Below, piece after piece: positions 26,745 through 33,351 of a stretch of DNA of 33,351 nucleotides. Numbering within the stretch: position 1 is the first letter of the stretch; the number at the start of each line of letters is the position of its first letter. This stretch comes from JALRAP01 sp046302815 (GTDB lineage: Bacteria; Bacteroidota; Bacteroidia; AKYH767-A; OLB10): assembly GCA_046302815.1 (NCBI GenBank), contig JBKCHO010000148.1:1-33351 (forward strand). Reading direction: 5' to 3'. Made by a program: the position numbers and the translations under genes. The notes beneath the pieces were generated by a model. It made no database searches. It had not been told where the DNA came from and saw nothing but the letters and a program-made list of their open reading frames with translations.

Positions 26745-27779
26745 TTAAAACCCACAAACAACTGCGTGAGCGACTATATAAATGCTACCACTTACATTGT
26801 TAAAGGTTGTTGAGTAAGAAGTACCAGAAAGATTTTCAGCCACTACAGGATATTGACCTGGAGCTACAGTCCAATCACAGGCAGGACCAGGCAGCAAACT
26901 GTTTCCAACATACACATGAGCCTCATCCAGTGAATAAGGTGCATTCACCGTGTACGATACCGTAACTGATGAACCAACATAATTTACAACCACATTCCCT
27001 ACCAAGATGCCATTTGAGAGGTTGCACTGTCCAGCCCCAGCGTAGAGGGGTAAAGTATAGTTACCAGAAGCATAAGGACCATTTGTCCAACCCCAACGAT
27101 TAAACCCGTTGTTAGGTGAATCGCAAGGATCATCTATTCCTAGGAAACAGGTTGCGGAAGCATTTCCATAGGCAAATGCTGATTCGCACTCTGCAGGAGG
27201 TGGCTCAATATCATCATCGCAATCGATAGTGAATGAGAATATCGAACCCCATGAACTTCCTGGAACATATGCACCATTGGCCCAGCCGGTTTGAGTAGAT
27301 GAACCTGGTATTCCTATAACGCAATGCGCGGCAGCGTATATGACGCTAGGACTACCGCAGCTATAGTTCAAGCATGCAGAAGAAAACGGAACATCAAATG
27401 TATAGGATGACAATCCGCCCAAATTAGAGTATTTGAAAGGGAATTGTCCAGGTATGAGGTTACCCTTCCTAGTCATAGGAATACATGACATGGAATTACC
27501 GACGGCAAATTGAATTTCGTAAAGGCGATATGAACCTGATGTGTTGTAAGTAACTCGTATAACATCGGGTGTGCCATCATTATTTGTGTCAACATCATCC
27601 AAACAAACATCTCCCGCCATAGAGTTCTGTCCAGCAATGATAGGTGTACACTCAGTTCCAGTTTCAGTAATGGTAATTCGTTCGGCAGACGGTGTTACAT
27701 CCTCATTGGGCTCACATGAGGATAGCAGAGTAATGGGAATCATGATGCGCAATACGCCATTCAATAATCGCTTTTTCAT
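26745..27779 (-). CDS. Lipoprotein of a tandem paralogous family, copy 1
   Basis: Not a family I can name. The 344 aa protein has a signal peptide ending in lipobox LLSSC (lipidated Cys22). An EF-hand-like calcium motif, DVDTNNDGTPD, is at 62-72. A beta-rich domain (about 82-156) has YEIQFAVGN, then PGQFP, NLGGLSSYTF and IYAAAHCVIG. A middle domain (about 198-275) has SAFAYGNASATC, NRWGWTNGPYASGNY and AGAGQC. A last domain (about 281-343) again has DEAHVYVGN, PGQYP, NLSGTSYSTTF and IYIVAHAVV, so the first domain looks duplicated. The residues after Cys22 (EPNED) are acidic, which might favour surface export, but this is weak. It is most similar to the copy at 29424-30455, and the two share a nearly identical 3' tract. 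Confidence 0.85.
   Translation of the reverse strand: MKKRLLNGVLRIMIPITLLSSCEPNEDVTPSAERITITETGTECTPIIAGQNSMAGDVCLDDVDTNNDGTPDVIRVTYNTSGSYRLYEIQFAVGNSMSCIPMTRKGNLIPGQFPFKYSNLGGLSSYTFDVPFSSACLNYSCGSPSVIYAAAHCVIGIPGSSTQTGWANGAYVPGSSWGSIFSFTIDCDDDIEPPPAECESAFAYGNASATCFLGIDDPCDSPNNGFNRWGWTNGPYASGNYTLPLYAGAGQCNLSNGILVGNVVVNYVGSSVTVSYTVNAPYSLDEAHVYVGNSLLPGPACDWTVAPGQYPVVAENLSGTSYSTTFNNVSGSIYIVAHAVVCGF
26764..26879. repeat. Near-identical tract shared with 29443-29558 (copy 1)
   Basis: These 116 bp, in the 3' part of lipoprotein copy 1, match 29443-29558 with a single mismatch (GAGTAAG versus GAATAAG). Sequence on the upstream side of the tract differs at roughly a quarter of positions. Confidence 0.9.
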
Positions 27780-28009
27780 TTTGTTTGATTTAGATGTTTG
27801 TGAATTATAGTGGACTGATGATGTTTCAATTGTTAGTAGCCAACCATCAAATACAATTAGTAAGATATGGTCTTAAGCCGTATCTACAATTGTACAATCC
27901 CGAAATGCAACTTGGTCTAAAGATTTTGGCGAAAAAAAAAATCAACTAAGTCTCATTTGGCTGTACATCAATTTATTGAAAAACTATAATTCAACGAAAT
28001 ATAGGGTGA

Positions 28010-28042
28010 AAAACAAAAAGGGATGGTCGGTGAACCATCCCT
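28010..28042 (-). terminator. Terminator after lipoprotein copy 2
   Basis: On the minus strand, AGGGATGGT pairs with ACCATCCCT (28034-28042 with 28019-28027) around a 6-nt loop, followed by TTTTGTTTTT. It lies about 22 bp after the gene's stop. The rest of the 27780-28063 gap holds only AT-rich upstream sequence with no clear promoter. Confidence 0.82.
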
Positions 28043-28063
28043 CCGATTAATAAGCAAAAGTTG

Positions 28064-29161
28064 TTATTCCGCAATGCCGCAAACATCCGCATGCGCAAGC
28101 AAATAAATGGGGGAACCATTTAAATTGCTGTACTGGAATGTATGCGTAGTTGTGATTCCTCCAGTGAATGAAGCGGTGCTACCCAGTTGACCAGGTGCCA
28201 CCGTGCAATTGTTGGGATATCCTGGCAATGGATTCGAGCCCAGATAGGTATGAGCCGACTCCAAATATGGCGTACAGCCTCCAGTTGAGGGATAATTAAG
28301 TTGGTAGGTAACGGTGGCCGAACTTCCTGAATAGTTCAGCGTTACAGTTCCTACCAAAGTTCCGTTGGCGGTGTTGCATTGCCCTGCGGCAGCCCAAAGT
28401 TCCATAGTGTAAATCCCTGGTGCATACGGACCATTGCTCCACCCCCATCTGTTGGCATTCAAACATGAGAACCCAAGGAAACACTCAGATTGGTTTGGGT
28501 CCTTTGCCCATGCTGTTTCACAAACACAATTGGATGGCGGAGGAGGTGGATTTTCATCGCATGTAATCCAGATTGGAAAATAGGTTCCCCAATTCCCTCT
28601 TGTATTTATTCGCGGCCCCTCACCCCAAGCGGTTTCTGTTCCACCCGATTGGTTCCTTACTACGGCATGAGCTGCGACCAAAAATTGAGTCGGTCCAGGG
28701 CAGGAGAAGCCCAAGGAAGCGAAAGAAATTTCAGCACAATAGCTGGTTTGTCCACTAATATTGCCTGAATTAATAGGAAATTGACCTGGAATTGGATTAC
28801 CCGAGTTAGTGCGTGGCATTTGAGTCAATGAAGTTCCCACCCAAAGATGCACCTCTCGTAAAGTCCAACCGCCAGAGATGTTGTAACAAACGCGAATAGC
28901 GTCCTTTTCACCATCACCATCGGTGTCAATGTCTTCAACACATACACTTCCAACATTGATCGTTTGACCAGCAAGCATGTTAACACAACTGGTTCCAGAG
29001 GTGGAAGACCCAGCATCAATACGCTGCAAAGCGGATTCAACTGAGGTAGTTGAATTTATAGGTTCGGAAGTTGATAAATTTCCTTCTTGCTTTTCACAAG
29101 ATGAAATTAAGGTGGCAGAGCACATGAATGCAGCAATAACAAAACGGAAACTTGTTTTCAT
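28064..29161 (-). CDS. Lipoprotein of a tandem paralogous family, copy 2 (divergent)
   Basis: A 365 aa protein, starting at MKTSFRF (29161). The frame is open to 29227, but that extension precedes a complete signal peptide and lipobox LISSC (Cys22). It has the same plan as its neighbours: the calcium-like motif DIDTDGDGEKD; domain copy A with REVHLWVGT, PGQFP, ISGQTSYC and LVAAHAVV; a middle domain with ETAWAKDPNQSECFLG, NRWGWSNGPYAPGIY and AAAGQC; and domain copy B with ESAHTYLGS, VAPGQ, and IYLLAHADVCG. It is clearly more diverged than copies 1 and 3 and does not share their near-identical 3' tract. Location (outer membrane, perhaps surface) is inferred from the lipobox. Function unknown. 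Confidence 0.83.
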   Translation of the reverse strand: MKTSFRFVIAAFMCSATLISSCEKQEGNLSTSEPINSTTSVESALQRIDAGSSTSGTSCVNMLAGQTINVGSVCVEDIDTDGDGEKDAIRVCYNISGGWTLREVHLWVGTSLTQMPRTNSGNPIPGQFPINSGNISGQTSYCAEISFASLGFSCPGPTQFLVAAHAVVRNQSGGTETAWGEGPRINTRGNWGTYFPIWITCDENPPPPPSNCVCETAWAKDPNQSECFLGFSCLNANRWGWSNGPYAPGIYTMELWAAAGQCNTANGTLVGTVTLNYSGSSATVTYQLNYPSTGGCTPYLESAHTYLGSNPLPGYPNNCTVAPGQLGSTASFTGGITTTHTFQYSNLNGSPIYLLAHADVCGIAE

Positions 29162-29366
29162 AATCAGGTTTGTTGAATTGAAGTAAAAGAAGAAATTGAA
29201 TTTCGTAATATCACTTTCACTGACCAAAATTTAGCGTAAATATTGAGATATTAATACTATTTGTTAAAAATTTACAAAAAACAAGCCATATCAATGAAAC
29301 CAAGGGTGATTTTCTGATGCGAAAAGTGTAGCAAATAAATAAGAAGGCTTTGTTGAAGTGTGAGTT

Positions 29367-29398
29367 AAAAAAAAGAGGCCACCTTTTCAGGCAGCCTC
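29367..29398 (-). terminator. Terminator after lipoprotein copy 3
   Basis: On the minus strand, GAGGCTGCC (29390-29398) pairs with GGTGGCCTC (29375-29383), 9 bp with two G-T wobbles and a 6-nt loop, followed by eight T residues. It lies 25 bp after the gene's stop, so each lipoprotein gene has its own terminator and they are probably separate transcripts. Confidence 0.8.
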
Positions 29399-29423
29399 CT
29401 TCATCGGTTTTGTAATGCGATTA

Positions 29424-30455
29424 TTAAAAGCCACAAACTACAGCGTGAGCGACTATATAAATGCTACCACTTACATTGTTAAAGGTTGTTGAATAAGAAG
29501 TACCAGAAAGATTTTCAGCCACTACAGGATATTGACCTGGAGCTACAGTCCAATCACAAGTAGGACCGGGAAGTACATTGTTACCAACATATACATGAGC
29601 TTCATCCAAGTTAAATGCACCTGTCAGCGAATAGGAAACAGTAACAGTCGAGCCAGAATAATTAACGGTAACTGTTCCAACATTTGTTCCGTTAGACAAA
29701 TTACATTGTCCCGCTCCAGCATAAAGTGGCATCGTGTATGTTCCAGGAGCATAAGGTCCGTTTGACCAACCCCAACGATTGAAAGCATTGTTAGGTGAAT
29801 CACATGGATCATCGATATTCAAAAAACATGTGGCAGAGGCATTACCATAAGCGAATGCCGTTTCGCAATTAGCTGGAGGTGGCTCCTCATCATCACAATC
29901 AATAGTAAAGGAGAAGATAGATCCCCAAGAGTTACCAGGCACATAAGAGCCGTTACCCCATCCAGTCTCGGTAGCACCACCCGGAATACCAACCACGCAA
30001 TGAGCAGCTCCGTAAATTACATTTGCGTTACCACAAGTATAGTTTAGACATGCAGCATTGAAAGGCACATCAAATGTGTAAGTGGCAACTCCTCCCAAAT
30101 TTGTAAACTTGTGTGGAAACTGACCAGGTATCAAGTTTCCTTTTCTAGTCATTGGAATACAAGATGTCGCATTACCCACAGCAAATTGTATTTCATACAA
30201 TCGCCAAGAACCAGTTGTTGAATAGGTAACTCGAATAACATCCGGTGTTCCATCGTTGTTAGTGTCTATGTCCTGCAAACAAACATCACCTGCCAAGGTG
30301 TTTTGTCCTGCATAAATAGGTGTACAACCTGTTCCGGTTTCAGTAATGGTAATCCTTTCAACAGATGGTGTTGATTCTTCCTTTTTTTCGCAGGAAGTAA
30401 TAAGAGCCCCAAGCATTATGATGCTCAATGCCCCAAATAACAATTGCTTTTTCAT
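29424..30455 (-). CDS. Lipoprotein of a tandem paralogous family, copy 3
   Basis: A 343 aa protein that aligns end to end with copy 1. Signal peptide with lipobox ALITSC (Cys22), then CEKKEES. Calcium-like motif DIDTNNDGTPD. First beta domain with YEIQFAVGN, PGQFP, NLGGVATYTF and IYGAAHCVVG. Middle domain with TAFAYGNASATC, NRWGWSNGPYAPGTY and AGAGQC. Last domain with DEAHVYVGN, PGQYP, NLSGTSYSTTF and IYIVAHAVVCGF. The paired cysteines in each domain are conserved among the copies, suggesting disulfides outside the cytoplasm. Three adjacent copies with separate terminators look like tandem duplication followed by divergence. Adhesion or ligand binding would be plausible for such beta-rich lipoproteins, but nothing here shows it. 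Confidence 0.85.
   Translation of the reverse strand: MKKQLLFGALSIIMLGALITSCEKKEESTPSVERITITETGTGCTPIYAGQNTLAGDVCLQDIDTNNDGTPDVIRVTYSTTGSWRLYEIQFAVGNATSCIPMTRKGNLIPGQFPHKFTNLGGVATYTFDVPFNAACLNYTCGNANVIYGAAHCVVGIPGGATETGWGNGSYVPGNSWGSIFSFTIDCDDEEPPPANCETAFAYGNASATCFLNIDDPCDSPNNAFNRWGWSNGPYAPGTYTMPLYAGAGQCNLSNGTNVGTVTVNYSGSTVTVSYSLTGAFNLDEAHVYVGNNVLPGPTCDWTVAPGQYPVVAENLSGTSYSTTFNNVSGSIYIVAHAVVCGF
29443..29558. repeat. Near-identical tract shared with 26764-26879 (copy 3)
   Basis: Partner of the tract at 26764-26879, in the same orientation, encoding the last 38 or so residues of lipoprotein copy 3 apart from the final few. Confidence 0.9.
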
Positions 30456-30653
30456 TTGAGTAGGGTTTTGATTGAAGTTAAACTAGAGTTGGTAATGAGG
30501 CCCCTAGTTGTGGAAAAAACCTTTTTCAACCAATATTTTTTGGCGAAACCTACAATGGATCAAACGCAAAAGTTTGATTATCAGCCAGAAATAGACATAA
30601 TTCTACAGTTGATTTTTGGCGAATAAATGAAAGCGAATTGCTATTAAAAATGA

Positions 30654-31160
30654 TTAAAAAGTAATCGTTATCAAACCCGTCTGCGACTGTGGCATCACAG
30701 GAGATGTATCAAACTTGACGCTTTCAGCTGCTTGCTTGGCTTTGGTGAGCAAATAATTGCTGGTTGTGGTGGTTCCTTCGATGCCGGGAACAGCCTTAAC
30801 TACATTGCCATACTTATCGATTGTAATCTCAACAACAACAATACCCTTCTCCATGGTTAAATTGTCGATGCGCGGCTCCTTGGTCATCTTTCTACCGGCC
30901 ATCACAAAAGTTACGCCTTTAGTGGTGGAATTATTGGACGGACCGCTGTTGGTAAGGCCAAAGCTGATATTGGAAATTTCGGAAATCTTGTATGAGGTCT
31001 CCTTGCCTTTGTGAACGAATTTCAAGACGCCATCGTTTAGCGATTTGATTTCACCGCTCAGTGATTCACCGGTTTTAAGCACCAATTGATGCTGGGCGTT
31101 CAATTGGGTTATTGACAAAGTCAGGATGCAGGCAACAGCAAAGAGATTTTTCATTTTCAT
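30654..31160 (-). CDS. Secreted protein with TonB-like C-terminal domain
   Basis: A 168 aa protein from the ATG at 31160; the open frame runs to 31271 but the upstream part is not signal-like. A signal peptide (residues 1-22, cleavage near LNA-Q) is followed by a small beta-rich region (about 24-70, LKTGESLSGEIKSLNDGVL). The C-terminal domain (about 84-168) has MEKGIVVVEITIDKYGNV, then KAVPGIEGTTTT and a final ITITF strand, the pattern of Bacteroidota TonB C-terminal domains. Unlike true TonB it has no membrane anchor and no proline-rich spanner, so it is probably a soluble periplasmic or secreted protein, not an energy transducer. A TAATTTTG element (31173-31180, minus strand) lies just upstream. 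It is divergent from the Nudix gene. Confidence 0.75.
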   Translation of the reverse strand: MKMKNLFAVACILTLSITQLNAQHQLVLKTGESLSGEIKSLNDGVLKFVHKGKETSYKISEISNISFGLTNSGPSNNSTTKGVTFVMAGRKMTKEPRIDNLTMEKGIVVVEITIDKYGNVVKAVPGIEGTTTTSNYLLTKAKQAAESVKFDTSPVMPQSQTGLITITF

Positions 31161-31255
31161 GGTATTTGGTTTCAAAATTAACGACGGACTTGGGCGGCTT
31201 GTGTTATTCGAGCCTCTTTTTTTCAACATCAAAAGCCATGCCTTAAATTCACACC

Positions 31256-31894
31256 ATGCAATTTGAGCCACTTCATATCCAATTGAGGTTCTCTTTTCAG
31301 GGCCCGTTGCCTGGCGAGGAGGCCCAATCGATTATGGCACCCGTTGGTCGTCCCAGTACAGAGAGCATGTTGCTGAAATACCCGAACCACCGTAAAAGTG
31401 CTGTGATGATGCTCATTTTCCCGGATGAAATCGGGGTGGCGCACACCGTTTTCATGGAGCGGGCGCATGATGGAAGTCTTCATAGTGGACAGATTGGCTT
31501 CCCAGGAGGAGGGCTCGAACATGCTGACCCCTCACCCATGCATGCTGCACTTCGTGAGTTTGAGGAAGAAGTCGGGGTGTCGGAATCCCATATCGAAGTG
31601 ATTGGTCCGCTAACCCCACTGTTTATTCCAGCGAGCCGATTTATGGTGTATCCCTTTGTGGGGATAGTACACCACACCCCTGTTTTCACACCCGACCCGG
31701 TGGAGGTGCAGTCGCTGATCCAGACGCCGATTAAGGAGCTGCTGACATTCGAAATAGAGCAAGGCAGCTTCCCAACCTCCTATGGCACCTTGCAAGCCCC
31801 CTGTTACCGTTTAAACGAGCACAAGCTCTGGGGCGCAACGGCGATGATTGTAAGTGAGTTTCGCATTTTAGTGCATAAAACAATTAACAAGTGA
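31256..31894 (+). CDS. Nudix hydrolase, CoA pyrophosphatase type
   Basis: Likely cleaves CoA or related nucleotide diphosphates (212 aa, cytoplasmic). The Nudix helix core REFEEEVGV is at residues 100-108, preceded by GQIGFPGGG (78-86), the preface typical of NudL/Nudt7-type CoA pyrophosphatases. The usual glutamate eight residues before the Arg is Pro92 here; loss of that glutamate is common in this subgroup. The start MQFEPL is the first ATG. The stop codon lies inside the first unit of a heptamer array, so the array adjoins the gene end directly. Confidence 0.87.
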   Translation: MQFEPLHIQLRFSFQGPLPGEEAQSIMAPVGRPSTESMLLKYPNHRKSAVMMLIFPDEIGVAHTVFMERAHDGSLHSGQIGFPGGGLEHADPSPMHAALREFEEEVGVSESHIEVIGPLTPLFIPASRFMVYPFVGIVHHTPVFTPDPVEVQSLIQTPIKELLTFEIEQGSFPTSYGTLQAPCYRLNEHKLWGATAMIVSEFRILVHKTINK

Positions 31895-32002
31895 CATGTA
31901 ACAAGTGACATGTGACATGTAACATGTGACATGTGCGAAGTGACAAGTGACATGTGACATGTGCGAAGTGACAAGTGACATGTGTAAAGTGTAAAGTGAC
32001 AA
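31891..32002. repeat. Heptamer tandem array, GTGACAT-type, 16 units
   Basis: Sixteen consecutive 7-mers in perfect phase, nearly all variants of GTGACAT or GTGACAA (others GTAACAA, GTAACAT, GTGCGAA, GTGTAAA). A higher-order 28-bp repeat (four heptamers) is visible, with copies starting at 31931 and 31959. The Nudix stop TGA is in the first unit. Confidence 0.92.
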
Positions 32003-32003
32003 G

Positions 32004-32020
32004 TTGGGTTGGGTTGGGTT
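32004..32020. repeat. TTGGG repeat, three units
   Basis: Three copies of TTGGG plus TT, directly after the heptamer array. It has three G runs, one short of a simple intramolecular quadruplex. Confidence 0.7.
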
Positions 32021-32068
32021 TGTTTTTGTGCACATTTTGTCAACACTATTTCAGCCAATGCCAATTTT

Positions 32069-32117
32069 TCAATCGTCAATCGTCAATCGTCAATCGTCAA
32101 TCGTCAATCGTCAATTG
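32069..32117. repeat. Heptamer tandem array, TCAATCG x6 plus one variant
   Basis: Six perfect TCAATCG units (32069-32110), also readable as GTCAATC, followed by one variant, TCAATTG. The array ends 7 bp before the TATCTTTG promoter element of the cyclophilin gene. Confidence 0.95.
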
Positions 32118-32124
32118 CTATTCT

Positions 32125-32132
32125 TATCTTTG
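32125..32132 (+). promoter_or_regulatory. -7 element of the cyclophilin promoter
   Basis: TATCTTTG fits TAnnTTTG and leaves 18 bp to the ATG at 32151. No TTG box lies 17-23 bp upstream; that position is occupied by the heptamer array. Confidence 0.5.
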
Positions 32133-32150
32133 CATTAAAATTAATCACCT

Positions 32151-32588
32151 ATGCGTACCGCAACCATCCACACTTCCAAAGGCGTTATGGAAGTAGAGTT
32201 TTTTGAAAAAGACGCCCCTGGAACCGTAGACAACTTCTGCAACCTGGCAAAGAAGGGTTTTTATAATGGGTTGAAATTCCATCGGGTTATCCCCGACTTT
32301 GTGATCCAAGGTGGTTGTCCACACGGCACCGGTACAGGTGGACCCGGTTACAAGATCAAGTGCGAATTGAATGGAGATAATCAATACCATGACCGTGGTG
32401 TTTTATCGATGGCTCACGCTGGACGCGATACCGGTGGTTCCCAATTCTTCATTTGTCACAGCCGTAAGAACACCGCACACCTCGATCGCAACCACACTTG
32501 CTTTGGTAAAGTGGTTGAAGGTGTAGAAGTGGTTGACGACATCCGCGCAGGTGATTTGATCGAAAAGATCGAGATTCACGAGAGCTGA
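32151..32588 (+). CDS. Peptidyl-prolyl cis-trans isomerase, cyclophilin type
   Basis: Isomerises X-Pro bonds during protein folding. The 145 aa protein is a minimal cyclophilin domain with no signal peptide, so it is cytoplasmic (PpiB-like). Active-site residues by family alignment are Arg45 and Phe50 (FHRVIPDF) and Gln53 (IQGG), with GSQFFICH downstream. The tryptophan common in eukaryotic cyclophilins is replaced (NTAHLDRNHTCFGKV), as is frequent in bacteria. It is followed by the second Nudix gene after 12 bp, likely in one transcript. Confidence 0.94.
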   Translation: MRTATIHTSKGVMEVEFFEKDAPGTVDNFCNLAKKGFYNGLKFHRVIPDFVIQGGCPHGTGTGGPGYKIKCELNGDNQYHDRGVLSMAHAGRDTGGSQFFICHSRKNTAHLDRNHTCFGKVVEGVEVVDDIRAGDLIEKIEIHES

Positions 32589-32600
32589 TAAGCAAACATC

Positions 32601-33035
32601 ATGTCGCTTCCATTCAATGTTCGGGTGTATGGCATCCTGATCGATGGCAATCGTCTGCTCGTATCGGACGAAAAGCACCTAGACATGGCCTTTACCAAAC
32701 TGCCGGGTGGCGGACTGCAATTTGGAGAGGGCACTGTTGATTGTCTGAAAAGAGAGTTTCGAGAAGAAATCGGGCTTGAGATTGAAATCGTCTCACACTT
32801 TTACACGGTTGATTTTTTCCAACCATCGGCATTCAATGCACAACAGCAGGTCATCAGCATCTACTATGTTGTGAAGCCAAGGCAAATTCTCCAACAAGAC
32901 CCTACGCTCAACGAACAAAACGAGCATGGTTTACGCTGGCTGGCACTGCATGAATTATCAGCAGAAACATTTTCACTCCCCATCGACCGACACATCACGC
33001 CGATGATTTTGGAGCGGTTCATGGGTAGTGAGTAA
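32601..33035 (+). CDS. Nudix hydrolase
   Basis: A 144 aa protein with a complete Nudix box: Gly37, Glu43, then REFREEIGL at 51-59, fitting G-x5-E-x7-REUxEExGU exactly. It should hydrolyse a nucleoside diphosphate-linked substrate using Mg2+, but the substrate cannot be told from sequence. It lies 12 bp after the cyclophilin gene. Its stop codon falls inside a short run of heptamers (33025-33052). Confidence 0.9.
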   Translation: MSLPFNVRVYGILIDGNRLLVSDEKHLDMAFTKLPGGGLQFGEGTVDCLKREFREEIGLEIEIVSHFYTVDFFQPSAFNAQQQVISIYYVVKPRQILQQDPTLNEQNEHGLRWLALHELSAETFSLPIDRHITPMILERFMGSE

Positions 33036-33052
33036 TGAGTGGTGGGTGGATG
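33025..33052. repeat. Four degenerate GT-led heptamers at the end of the second Nudix gene
   Basis: GTAGTGA, GTAATGA, GTGGTGG, GTGGATG in phase, overlapping the stop codon at 33033-33035. A further GTCAATT follows at about 33063. Confidence 0.6.
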
Positions 33053-33208
33053 CTAGCCATTAGTCAATTGAAAAAAAGAAAACCAATTTGTTTGTCAGAA
33101 ATTGTCGCGAAAAAAAAAGAAAGCCAAGAAAATTATAGGGCTACCGTGACAGGGAAATTTGTGGCTGCGACTAGGGTGTGGGAGTTACTACGGCAATTCG
33201 CCGTTGCA

Positions 33209-33337
33209 CATAACTTGATGCGCATTTGCGCCGGTGGCGGTTGATTAGAATGAACATCAATTGATCGATAATTTTAATGCTATATAAGATTTTCATAAGT
33301 AGAAAATTCCGCCACTGGCGACAAATGCGCTGTTATG
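33209..33337. other. attC-like imperfect palindrome (possible integron recombination site)
   Basis: Outer arms CATAAC (33209-33214) and GTTATG (33332-33337) pair. Inside them is an unequal unpaired spacer (TTGAT versus T). Next, GCGCATTTG (33220-33228) pairs with CAAATGCGC (33322-33330). One unpaired A (33321) follows, then 12 more bp (CGCC/GGCG, a G-T wobble, G-C, TGGCGG/CCGCCA) closing on a 68-nt loop. This order matches R box, unpaired central spacer, L box, extrahelical base and variable terminal loop of attC sites, and the 129-bp span is in their known range. No integrase is in the window. The rest of 33036-33351 holds no gene I can support. Confidence 0.6.
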
Positions 33338-33351
33338 CGGCGGTGCGTCGC

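Noticed and set aside
32004..32020. TTGGG repeat considered as a telomere or G-quadruplex
   Set aside because: There are only three units and three G runs, inside a chromosome-like context.
31891..32117. Repeats considered as a CRISPR array
   Set aside because: Units are 7 bp in direct tandem with no spacers, and there are no cas genes nearby.
33035..33244. A 69-codon plus-strand open frame after the second Nudix gene
   Set aside because: It begins inside heptamer repeats, is rich in poly-A-derived lysine, matches nothing I recognise and ends inside the left arm of the attC-like palindrome.

Overview
The window is chromosomal DNA from a Bacteroidota bacterium, most likely of flavobacterial type. 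The evidence is: a short (288 aa) Bacteroidota-type primary sigma factor; a secreted subtilase with a type IX secretion C-terminal sorting domain; a DUF5606 protein; a complex I operon with a short, flavobacterial-length NuoG; and promoter elements matching the Bacteroidota TTG-N(19-20)-TAnnTTTG pattern instead of sigma70 -35/-10 boxes. Assignment below phylum is inference.

Layout. 35-901 (-) is the sigma factor, divergent from a T9SS-exported subtilase (1250-4051, +) that ends in a clear terminator. 4163-6339 (+) is a DUF5606 gene followed by an M3 oligoendopeptidase whose N-terminus looks frameshifted. 6491-10114 (+) is a large hybrid histidine kinase that overlaps murB (-) tail to tail by 8 bp. 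From 24112 down to 11206 (-) runs a complete nuoABCDEFGHIJKLMN operon encoding respiratory complex I, with a good promoter at 24155-24184; murB lies 76 bp downstream and may be co-transcribed. Divergent from it are crtI and crtB (24391-26689, +), which make and desaturate phytoene. A bidirectional terminator separates them from three tandem paralogous lipoproteins (26745-30455, -), then a secreted protein with a TonB-like C-terminal domain (-), a CoA-pyrophosphatase-type Nudix hydrolase, a cyclophilin and a second Nudix hydrolase (+).

Points that stand out. (1) nuoG carries two adjacent in-frame TAA codons, followed in the same frame by 53 well-conserved-looking C-terminal codons. The lesion can be explained by two compensating homopolymer errors. 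(2) Seven-base tandem repeats beginning with GT occur in at least four intergenic places, often starting on a stop codon. (3) The right edge holds a 129-bp imperfect palindrome with the R box, unpaired spacer, L box and extrahelical base expected of an integron attC site, so a cassette array may begin here. (4) The three lipoproteins each contain an internally duplicated domain, and two of them share a 116-bp tract with one mismatch inside otherwise clearly diverged genes, which suggests gene conversion.

The housekeeping part (sigma factor, complex I, MurB, peptidases) is ordinary. The region from about 26.7 kb to the right edge is accessory in character.
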